Shown here one piece after another: positions 9,360 to 15,846 of a stretch of DNA of 64,000 nucleotides. The stretch is taken from contig CAYLMK010000009.1 in assembly GCA_964384945.1 (NCBI GenBank), positions 1-64,000 of the forward strand, written 5' to 3'. Position 1 is the first letter of the stretch, and the number at the start of each line of letters is the position of its first letter. The notes below the pieces were generated by a model, which was not told the DNA's origin, made no database searches, and was given only the letters and a program-made list of their open reading frames with translations. A program made the translations under genes and the position numbers. This DNA comes from S015-6 sp964384945 (GTDB taxonomy: Bacteria; Desulfobacterota; DSWW01).

Positions 9360-9752
9360 TCAAGACCCTCTTCCATGCGCGCATCCACCTTCCGGGCCGT
9401 GCCCGGCACATGTCCGGTCGAACGTGAATTCAGGAAGACGGCCGGCGCGGATCAGCTCCAGGTTTTCCCTGACCGTTCCCTCGACGCCGCGGTAGACCCG
9501 GATACACGCCGCCTGGAGCCCCCGAAGGGCCCCGGCTCCTATGCCTCCGACCACGACGGCGTCCACGGCCTGGCCGCCAAGCGCCTTCAGGGGCTGGCAG
9601 TTGCCGTGCAGGTGGTCCCGATCCTGATTGAGGATCGTCTCGGTCGACCCGTCTTCGCTTTCAACGATGATGAAATAGGGTGCCGATCCGAAGTGGCCGT
9701 ACACCGGGCTCTCCGCACCCTGGTCATTCTGCGAGGGAAAGGCGATCTTCAT
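9360..9752 (-). CDS. NifX/NifB-domain (dinitrogenase iron-molybdenum cofactor) protein
   Basis: 130 residues. Single-domain protein of the NifX/NafY/NifB C-terminal family, which binds Fe-Mo or Fe-S cofactor precursors. Seen: MKIAFPSQNDQG start, VYGHFGSAPYFIIVE, a His-containing HLHGNC segment, and the A-VDAVVVGGIGAGALRGL core, ending in a His/Cys-rich tail. First gene of a three-gene operon (with the IscU-like scaffold and FmdB protein) transcribed from a near-consensus promoter at 9861-9832. No nitrogenase genes are present, so I infer a role in handling another metal cluster. Confidence 0.88.
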   Translation of the reverse strand: MKIAFPSQNDQGAESPVYGHFGSAPYFIIVESEDGSTETILNQDRDHLHGNCQPLKALGGQAVDAVVVGGIGAGALRGLQAACIRVYRGVEGTVRENLELIRAGRLPEFTFDRTCAGHGPEGGCAHGRGS

Positions 9753-9831
9753 GGGAAAGGCACCTCATGGAACGAAAGCGGGCGAACCCGGCCTCTTACC
9801 GGCGTGGCAAAGGTGTTCGCACAACTTTGAA

Positions 9832-9861
9832 ATTATCTATCACGGCGCGCGCGTTTGTCAA
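9832..9861 (-). promoter_or_regulatory. sigma-70-type promoter for the NifX-IscU-FmdB operon
   Basis: On the minus strand: TTGACA at 9861-9856, an 18-base spacer, then GATAAT at 9837-9832 (6/6 and 5/6 matches). The expected transcription start is near 9825, about 73 bases before the ATG at 9752. Confidence 0.75.
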
Positions 9862-9885
9862 CGGACGGCGGGGGTGCGGCGCGGT

Positions 9886-11007
9886 TCACAAGGGCATTTG
9901 ATACATCCGGTGAACCTTGCGCGTCTTGCCCTTCAACGTTTCCACATTGCTCAGCATCTTCGCGGTCGTCTCCTGGATCTGCACCATTTCCAGGTGCTTG
10001 AACTGCGTGTACTTTCGAACGACCTTCTCCACCTCGGCATAGAGCAGCAGGTTCGCCCCGCTGCCCTGGTGCTCGGGCAGGATGCCCAGGCCGTTGATGA
10101 GAAGCCAGTCCGTCCGCTTGTACTCTCTCAATAGGCGGTAGAGGGTCAGGGGATTGAGCCTTCCCCTGCTCTTCTGGATCGCAGCCGACAAATCATGATA
10201 CCCGAGAAGGAATCCGACAACCTTGCCTGCATGGGTGATGACCTTGATCAACTCCGGATTGGCGATGCGAAGCAGGCTCCTTTTCAACCGTGCGAGCTCG
10301 TTTTCCGAAAGGAGATAGTTGCCCGGATGGTGACCGAGCGTTTCGATGAAAACGTCTCCCACATCGTCGGCGACCTTGGCGAGCTCCGCCTTCGAGTGAA
10401 ACTCCAGCACCTTGTACATTCCCTTCTGCAGAAGGGCGTCCGTCGTCTTCTTGATCTCCTGGGGCAGACGCGCCGTGGTGGGCAGGTAGAAAGAGAAGTT
10501 GTCGAGGTATTTCGTAAAACCGAACCCCTCGACCAGGCTCCGGTAGTAGGGCAGGTTGTACATCATCATGGTCATGGCGGCCCGGTGCTCGTAACCCTGG
10601 ATGAGCAGGCCGCCGCCGGTCACACCGCCCAACCCCATGGGGCCGAACAGAAGCTCGAGGTTTCGCTTCTTCGCCCAGTCCAGCGCGGCCTGGAAAAGGG
10701 TTCCGGCCACCTCGCGGTCGTCGACCGAATCGAAAAAGTAGAAGTGCGCGCTCCGCATGTCGTGGGTCTGGTTATACCGGCCGTTTTCGAACACGAAGAT
10801 GCGACCTACCACTTCGTCGCGCCGGGTGACCACGAAAAACTCCCCGGCGGTGTGCTCGAAAAGGGGGTGCCTCCGGTCCACCAGTTCCCTGATGTCCCCC
10901 AGGAACCAGGGCACCCACTGGTCGTTCCCCGCGTGGAGGAGCGATGGGAGACGAAAAAACCCCTTGAAATAAGGGCTCTTCGAGCCCTCGACGCGCTTCA
11001 GGTCCAT
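9886..11007 (-). CDS. GNAT-like acyltransferase-fold protein
   Basis: About 373 residues. The sequence looks like a two-lobed GNAT-fold protein of the kind often annotated as a hypothetical N-acetyltransferase (YghO-like). An N-terminal lobe carries GEFFVVTRRDEVVGRIFVF; a C-terminal lobe carries KVVGFLLGYHDL and LLINGLGILPEHQGSGANLLLYAEVEK, the latter matching the acetyl-CoA loop (Q/R-x-x-G-x-G/A) loosely as HQGSGAN. Start at 11007 chosen for its GGGGAGGG site; the frame runs to 11049. Substrate unknown. It does not resemble the short AblB beta-lysine acetyltransferase. Confidence 0.65.
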   Translation of the reverse strand: MDLKRVEGSKSPYFKGFFRLPSLLHAGNDQWVPWFLGDIRELVDRRHPLFEHTAGEFFVVTRRDEVVGRIFVFENGRYNQTHDMRSAHFYFFDSVDDREVAGTLFQAALDWAKKRNLELLFGPMGLGGVTGGGLLIQGYEHRAAMTMMMYNLPYYRSLVEGFGFTKYLDNFSFYLPTTARLPQEIKKTTDALLQKGMYKVLEFHSKAELAKVADDVGDVFIETLGHHPGNYLLSENELARLKRSLLRIANPELIKVITHAGKVVGFLLGYHDLSAAIQKSRGRLNPLTLYRLLREYKRTDWLLINGLGILPEHQGSGANLLLYAEVEKVVRKYTQFKHLEMVQIQETTAKMLSNVETLKGKTRKVHRMYQMPL

Positions 11008-11187
11008 GTGCGTCCGCCCTCCCCGACGCGTACTCGATTGACGATGCACTCCCCGTGGGATGCCCCGCTTTCCCGATGACGAACCCCGCGGGGCCGCACG
11101 TGCGGTTCCCCTTCGTGCGGCACACCATACGGAGGATGAGACCCTTGTGTCAAACGACCGGGCCGCGGGAAGTCTCCCCGCCCGCGC

Positions 11188-12381
11188 TCATTTCCAGCGG
11201 AAGATTTTGAGAGCCACGGCAAAACTCACACCCCCCCAGACAAGCAGCACGCCGAGTTCGGTCAGGGAATGCATCAGAGGGGCTTCCTCGCTCATGACGG
11301 AGCGGAGGGCATCGTTGAGCGCGGTTAGAGGCAGGGCCCGGATGAACGGGTGCATGACTTCCGGAAACCGGCAGTAGGAGAAGAAGGAGCCGGAAAGAAG
11401 CCACATCGGGAGCATCACGAGGTTCATCCAGCCCGAGACCCCTTCGATGCTCTTCGGCCGAGCCGCTACAAGCAACCCGAGGCCGGCGAAGGTCATCGCA
11501 CCGGCGAGCAGGATGACCGCCAGGGACAGCAGGGACCCCTGCACGACGACGCCGAACACGACCCATCCGAAGCCGACCAGCGCGATCACCTCCAGAGCGA
11601 GAAAGACGAGCCTCGAAAGAATGAAACCGAGCAGGAAGTGCAACCGCCGCATCGGCGTGGCCGTGAGCAGCTTGAGCAGTTTCTTGGTCCGGTTGTCGAC
11701 GACGTTGAAACCCACGCCCCACATCCCGCTGGCCATCAGGTTCAGCCCGATCAGGCCCGGTATCAGGAAATCGATGTAGCGCCTGCCGGTCTCGGCGATC
11801 TTTCTGTCTCGCGTCCGGACGACGTCCTTGCGGCCCATGGAACGCTGGAGCGCTTCGTCTGCGGCCAGTCTCGCCATCCTGCCTCCGGGCTGGGCGGCAT
11901 CGTAGACATAGCAGAGGGGAGCCGCGTCGACCCTCCCAAGGTCCGGGTCCTCCGGGCCGGCGCCGCCGGAAACAGGATCACATGGGGCGACGATGAGGTC
12001 GATCTTTCCGGCGCGCATCTGCCTGGAGAGGTTCTTGTCGGATCCGAGAACCGGTTCCAGGCCCGGAAAGTTCGAGAGGGACTCCGTGATTCTTTCCGCC
12101 GCCGGGAGCCGGTTGTCCACGCCCACCGGGATCTTTTCCGGGGCCTGGTTGCGAAAGGCGATGCCCAGGGCCAGGGCCAGGAGGACCGGAAAGATGAACA
12201 CCCAGAACACGGCCTCCGGCTCACGGACGAACTCCCGGACCCGGGCAAGGGTGAGCTGAAACAGAGGGTAATGTCCCACCCCCCTTCGGGTCCGATCCCC
12301 CAGGGGTTCGAACTCCCTGCCCTTTTTTCGGCGGGGCAACGAATTCGTTCCGCAGGGCGGCCCGCCCTTCGACTCACACAT
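11188..12381 (-). CDS. ABC-2 type exporter permease
   Basis: 397 residues. Membrane subunit of an ABC exporter: one N-terminal transmembrane segment (VFWVFIFPVLLALALGIAF), a large soluble extracytoplasmic loop of about 130 residues, then five to six membrane segments from FLIPGLIGLNLMASGMWG onward, the usual ABC-2 (YhhJ/NatB-like) plan. Its 5' end overlaps the ATPase gene by 8 bp, so the two are coupled. The first ~35 residues are basic and unlike a membrane protein, so the true start may be further in. Cargo unknown; drug, lipid or polysaccharide export are all possible. Confidence 0.85.
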   Translation of the reverse strand: MCESKGGPPCGTNSLPRRKKGREFEPLGDRTRRGVGHYPLFQLTLARVREFVREPEAVFWVFIFPVLLALALGIAFRNQAPEKIPVGVDNRLPAAERITESLSNFPGLEPVLGSDKNLSRQMRAGKIDLIVAPCDPVSGGAGPEDPDLGRVDAAPLCYVYDAAQPGGRMARLAADEALQRSMGRKDVVRTRDRKIAETGRRYIDFLIPGLIGLNLMASGMWGVGFNVVDNRTKKLLKLLTATPMRRLHFLLGFILSRLVFLALEVIALVGFGWVVFGVVVQGSLLSLAVILLAGAMTFAGLGLLVAARPKSIEGVSGWMNLVMLPMWLLSGSFFSYCRFPEVMHPFIRALPLTALNDALRSVMSEEAPLMHSLTELGVLLVWGGVSFAVALKIFRWK

Positions 12382-13354
12382 CGCGGAGTTCTCTACCGGT
12401 CAGGCGGAGAAAGACATCCTCCAGGGTCGCCCGGTGCGTGGAAAGGGAAACGAGAAGGTGTCCTTGCCGTTGGATTTCCGCCACGATCCTGGGCAGAACA
12501 TCGGAGGCCTGCGGAACGGCGACAACGAAGTTCCCGTCCCTCGAGGTCACAGCGCCCACCCCCGGAATCGCGCCGAGGGCCGCTCCCTGGAAACCTTCGG
12601 AGGTCCGGAACTCGATGACATGGCCTCCCCCCAGGGATTCGACCAGATCGGACGGGCGGCCGAGGGCGAGCACCTTTCCTTGGTCCATGATGGCGACCCG
12701 GTCGCAAAGCCGAGCCGCCTCCTCCATGTAGTGCGTGGTGAGCACCACGGTCACATCCCGATGCCGGAACGTGTCGATGAGCTCCCAGAACCTCAGGCGG
12801 GCCTGCGGGTCCAGGCCCGTGGTGGGTTCGTCCAGAAAGAGGATCTCCGGATCGCCCACGATCGCGCACGCGAGGGCGAGCCGTTGCCGTTGACCGCCCG
12901 AGAGGTTGGCCACGCGCGTCTTCCGCTTGTCCGCCAGTTCCACGGTCCGGATGACACGCTCCACGTCCGGGCCGTAGCGGAAAAAGCTGCGGAAGAGGGT
13001 GACGACCTCCTGAACGGTCAGCTTGTCCGGAAATCGCGTTTCCTGGAGCTGCACACCCAAGCGTTCCCGAAGGAGGTTGTCGTTCCCGCCGCCCCAGAGA
13101 CCCCCGAGGACCTCGACACTTCCGCTGCTCGGGAAACTGATCCCCTCAAGGATCTCGACCGTCGTGGTCTTGCCCGCGCCGTTGGGCCCCAGCAAGCCGA
13201 AACACTCCCCCCTGTAAACATCCAGATCCAATCCCGCGACCGCGGTCACTTGCCCGTACCGCTTGACCAGGGACCTGCAACGGATCACCGGGCGGTCGCG
13301 CAAGCATGCTTGCACGCCCCGGGGCCGGCTTGCAGGGGTTTCGGAAATGATCAT
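12374..13354 (-). CDS. ABC transporter ATP-binding protein
   Basis: About 326 residues. ATPase subunit of the exporter encoded just downstream. Walker A is GPNGAGKTTT, the signature is LSGGQRQRLALA, Walker B is ILFLDEPTTGLD, and the H-loop is VVLTTHYMEEA. The C-terminal extension after the ATPase core is typical of drug- or natamycin-exporter-like ABC-2 ATPases. Start at 13354 (ATG) selected for a GAGGA site 6 bases upstream; the open frame extends to 13561 through AT-rich non-coding DNA. It is divergent from the sigma-54 operon and shares its control region. Confidence 0.9.
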   Translation of the reverse strand: MIISETPASRPRGVQACLRDRPVIRCRSLVKRYGQVTAVAGLDLDVYRGECFGLLGPNGAGKTTTVEILEGISFPSSGSVEVLGGLWGGGNDNLLRERLGVQLQETRFPDKLTVQEVVTLFRSFFRYGPDVERVIRTVELADKRKTRVANLSGGQRQRLALACAIVGDPEILFLDEPTTGLDPQARLRFWELIDTFRHRDVTVVLTTHYMEEAARLCDRVAIMDQGKVLALGRPSDLVESLGGGHVIEFRTSEGFQGAALGAIPGVGAVTSRDGNFVVAVPQASDVLPRIVAEIQRQGHLLVSLSTHRATLEDVFLRLTGRELRDV

Positions 13355-13566
13355 GGTATCCTCGCGCTTCTTGAAGTGATGCTGCAGCCAATCGCGATGG
13401 TTCCCGGAACCCCTGCCGGCAAGCGTTTCCTGGACGGAAATCATGGTCGAGGTTGGGGACATATCGGAATCATATATTCTTTTCTTCTCCAACCCAAGGA
13501 GTATGGATCCGGACTTGGTTTCACCTTGGATTTTAATATTTTGAATCAATTCTACGAACATGATAA

Positions 13567-13581
13567 GGAACTATTGGTTCT
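13567..13581. promoter_or_regulatory. operator/activator site copy 1 (GGAAC-N5-GTTCt)
   Basis: GGAAC TATTG GTTCT, one mismatch from a perfect palindrome. Lies about 200 bp upstream of the sigma-54 promoter and 213 bp upstream of the divergent ABC ATPase start. Confidence 0.6.
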
Positions 13582-13596
13582 GATTATTGTAAAGTA

Positions 13597-13611
13597 GGAA
13601 CTAGAAGTTCC
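13597..13611. promoter_or_regulatory. operator/activator site copy 2 (GGAAC-N5-GTTCC)
   Basis: GGAAC TAGAA GTTCC, a perfect palindrome (AGGAACT-AGA-AGTTCCT when extended). Thirty bases downstream of copy 1. Confidence 0.65.
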
Positions 13612-13699
13612 TTATCACAAATTACTTATTAAAATCAGTATTTTAAACGTCTCTTACAGCCACGTCACCATGGTTTCGTGCTGTTCCAAGAAATAAAAA

Positions 13700-13714
13700 G
13701 GAACTATTGGTTCC
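13700..13714. promoter_or_regulatory. operator/activator site copy 3 (GGAAC-N5-GTTCC)
   Basis: GGAAC TATTG GTTCC, a perfect palindrome with the same spacer as copy 1. Its centre is about 88 bases upstream of the expected transcription start of the sigma-54 promoter, the usual distance for an enhancer-binding protein. Confidence 0.7.
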
Positions 13715-13768
13715 CATTGGTTGTTATATTCTAACATTTTTTCTTTCAAATTCATAATATTAACATTC

Positions 13769-13785
13769 TGGCACGCATTTTGCTA
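13769..13785 (+). promoter_or_regulatory. sigma-54 (RpoN) promoter, perfect consensus
   Basis: TGGCACG-CATT-TTGCTA: a full match to TGGCACG-N4-TTGCW with the -24 GG (13770-13771) and -12 GC (13782-13783) separated by ten bases. Transcription is expected to start near 13797, about 100 bases before the first gene of the aminomutase operon. The surrounding 13.48-13.80 kb stretch is strikingly AT-rich compared with the rest of the window. Confidence 0.88.
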
Positions 13786-13899
13786 ATTCGACATCCCCAA
13801 ACTCAATTCCCGGGAAGGGCGGTGGAGGACAGAAAGGAGGGGCCTTGCGATCTCTCTTGGAAAGAAAGGGCCTGCAGCAACGCATGGGCGGGGGTGCGC

Positions 13900-14172
13900 A
13901 TGCGTTCCAAGGATGAAGACCGTCTCGCAACGATCGACGGTGTGATCATCCCGGTCGAATGGGATTCGCAAGGGAATGTCATCGCAGTGTCCCTGTCCGC
14001 CTTCGATGAACAGGAGTACCTGATACAGAACCAAGTGAAAGGCGTTGAGCTTCTCCAGCACGTACGAAAGCACGCAGAGGTAACCGGCTGGGTGGAAGAC
14101 GAAAAGGGCAAGAAGAAGATAACGGTCAAACACTACAGGCTCCGGAAGTACCCGCACGGTCACGGCAGATGA
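13900..14172 (+). CDS. small conserved-looking protein, first gene of sigma-54 operon
   Basis: 90 residues from the ATG at 13900 (GGGGGTG just upstream; a GTG at 13894 is equally possible). The sequence reads as a compact beta-rich domain: IDGVIIPVEWDSQGNVIAVSL, then EYLIQNQVKGVELLQHV, then AEVTGWVEDEKGKKKITVKHYRL. This alternation resembles a small OB-fold-like domain, but I do not recognise the family. No signal peptide or membrane segment. It is the first gene behind the sigma-54 promoter; its stop overlaps the next small ORF as ATGA. Confidence 0.65.
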   Translation: MRSKDEDRLATIDGVIIPVEWDSQGNVIAVSLSAFDEQEYLIQNQVKGVELLQHVRKHAEVTGWVEDEKGKKKITVKHYRLRKYPHGHGR

Positions 14173-14426
14173 CGCCGACGGTCGAGAAGACAAGATGTTT
14201 GCCGCTCCTCGTCGCATACTGCACGAGGACCGCGCCTTTGCTTTCCCTTGCCATTCTTCGCTGTGAGGCAGTGCTTGTTGCGGCCACACTGCCCGAAACG
14301 ATGAACGGGACGGAACGCGAGGGTGGAAATCGACACAAAAAGGTCAAGATGAGGAGCCGGATCACCGAAGAGAATGAGGGTCGGGATTCCGTCCACGTTC
14401 ACAAATACAAGATGGTTCCGCAGTAG
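14169..14426 (+). CDS. possible small protein between first gene and kamA
   Basis: 85 residues. It begins with ATGA overlap to the preceding gene and ends 16 bases before the kamA start, the position expected of an operon member. The sequence has a weakly hydrophobic first half (LPLLVAYC, LLSLAILRCEAVLVAATL) and a basic second half, with four cysteines or so. I recognise no family, and it could be non-coding leader sequence between real genes. Confidence 0.3.
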   Translation: MTPTVEKTRCLPLLVAYCTRTAPLLSLAILRCEAVLVAATLPETMNGTEREGGNRHKKVKMRSRITEENEGRDSVHVHKYKMVPQ

Positions 14427-14442
14427 CAAGGGAGAACGACAA

Positions 14443-15846
14443 ATGGGAAGAGACACGCTCACTCCAGACGACAGCAAACCTCCCGGTTGTAGCCCCTATC
14501 GCCCCCCTCCACAAGCCGATCCCCTGCAAGCCTGCCGGCTCTCCACGCACCACACCTCCATCAAGGACATCGCACAGGCTCCCGGGCCCGTTTTGGAACG
14601 AAGGACCCGATTCCTGTTCGAGAAGACGAGCGCGCGAGCGCGGCGATTCCGTGAAACCTTCTTTCCCCAAGCCGGGCCGACGGACTGGAACGACTGGGAA
14701 TGGCAGATGCGCAATCGCATCACGAACCTGCGGGCCCTGAGTTCCTTCCTTGCGCTTTCCGAAGACGAGAGAACCGCGATACGATTCAACCGGGGGTCCA
14801 TGCGTGTCTGCATCACCCCTTACTACGCCAGCCTCCTCGACCCCCGAGACCCCGCACAACCTCTGCGAAGAACCGTGGTTCCGGTAACGAAGGAGTTCCA
14901 GAGGGCGGCCTGTGAATCGGACGACCCCCTCGCCGAGGAGGGCATGAGCCCTGTCCCGGGGATTGTCCATCGCTATCCGGACCGGGTCCTGTTCCTCGTC
15001 ACGGACCGGTGTGCCGCTCACTGCCGCTACTGCACCCGTTCCCGTATGGTCGGCAGGGACAACGGCAAATGCATGAACGGGAGCGGATGGGACCGGGCCG
15101 TCGCCTACATCGAATCGAATCGTTCCGTACGGGATGTCCTGATCTCCGGGGGCGATCCTTTCACGCTGCCCGATTCCACGCTCGAACGACTGCTCCGCCG
15201 GCTGCGGGGAATTCCGCACGTGGAAATCCTTCGCCTCGGTACGAAGATGCCCGTCGTACTTCCCCAGCGAATCACCGCCCCATTCGTGCGGATGCTCCGA
15301 CGTTTTCATCCCCTCTGGGTAAACATCCATTTCACCCATCCGGACGAGATCACGCCCGAGGTCGCCCACGCATGCACCCGGCTTGCCGACGCGGGTATTC
15401 CGCTGGGAAGCCAGACCGTCCTGCTTGCGGGGATCAATGACGACCTGGAAACGATGGAGCGGCTCCTGCACGGGCTCCTGCGCATACGGGTGAGGCCTTA
15501 CTACCTCTACCAATGCGATCCCATCCCGGGCTCCTCCCACTTTCGGACGCCGGTCCTGAAAGGGCTCGAAATCCTCAGAGGCTTGCGAGGCTTCACCACG
15601 GGCTTCGCGGTGCCCACGTACGTGATCGATGCGCCGGGGGGAGGCGGGAAGATTCCCCTTCTGCCCAGTTACCTGGAGGGAAGGGATGAGCACGGCCTGA
15701 TCTTGAGAAACTACGAGGGGCGTACCTTCGCGTACCCGGATCCGCAACAGGCCTTCGAGAGAAACTTCCCGGACAGGGGAGAAGACGAGGAGATACGGCA
15801 AGATGCTCATTGCCTTCACCCACAACCTCCGGCGGACAGACAGTGA
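14443..15846 (+). CDS. kamA: lysine 2,3-aminomutase (radical SAM, PLP)
   Basis: About 467 residues. Interconverts L-alpha-lysine and L-beta-lysine using SAM, a 4Fe-4S cluster and PLP. Seen: the cluster motif C190-AAH-C194-RY-C197, the radical-SAM ISGGDPF segment, and PLP lysine K403 in DAPGGGGK. D359 (YQCDPIPG) and D396 (VIDAPGG) sit 37 residues apart and 7 before K403, matching D293/D330/K337 of the clostridial enzyme; glutamate 2,3-aminomutases replace these two aspartates, so lysine is the likely substrate. RBS AAGGGAGA supports the start at 14443. It overlaps the next gene by 44 bp. No AblB acetyltransferase lies beside it. Confidence 0.9.
   Translation: MGRDTLTPDDSKPPGCSPYRPPPQADPLQACRLSTHHTSIKDIAQAPGPVLERRTRFLFEKTSARARRFRETFFPQAGPTDWNDWEWQMRNRITNLRALSSFLALSEDERTAIRFNRGSMRVCITPYYASLLDPRDPAQPLRRTVVPVTKEFQRAACESDDPLAEEGMSPVPGIVHRYPDRVLFLVTDRCAAHCRYCTRSRMVGRDNGKCMNGSGWDRAVAYIESNRSVRDVLISGGDPFTLPDSTLERLLRRLRGIPHVEILRLGTKMPVVLPQRITAPFVRMLRRFHPLWVNIHFTHPDEITPEVAHACTRLADAGIPLGSQTVLLAGINDDLETMERLLHGLLRIRVRPYYLYQCDPIPGSSHFRTPVLKGLEILRGLRGFTTGFAVPTYVIDAPGGGGKIPLLPSYLEGRDEHGLILRNYEGRTFAYPDPQQAFERNFPDRGEDEEIRQDAHCLHPQPPADRQ

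Larger units (their letters stand above)
13561..13617. repeat. 11-bp inverted repeat flanking two palindromes
   Basis: TGATAAGGAAC at 13561-13571 is repeated in inverted form as GTTCCTTATCA at 13607-13617. The outer arms therefore extend the two GGAAC-N5-GTTCC palindromes at 13567 and 13597 into one symmetrical 57-bp element, whose palindrome centres are exactly 30 bp (about three helical turns) apart. Confidence 0.7.

Noticed and set aside
9886..11007. GNAT-like gene considered as AblB, the beta-lysine acetyltransferase partner of KamA
   Set aside because: Too long, opposite strand, separated by an ABC exporter, and sequence unlike the short AblB-type GNAT.
14443..15846. KamA considered as EpmB (EF-P modification) or glutamate 2,3-aminomutase
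   Set aside because: No EpmA or EF-P gene nearby, length is that of lysine aminomutase, and both lysine-binding aspartates are present.
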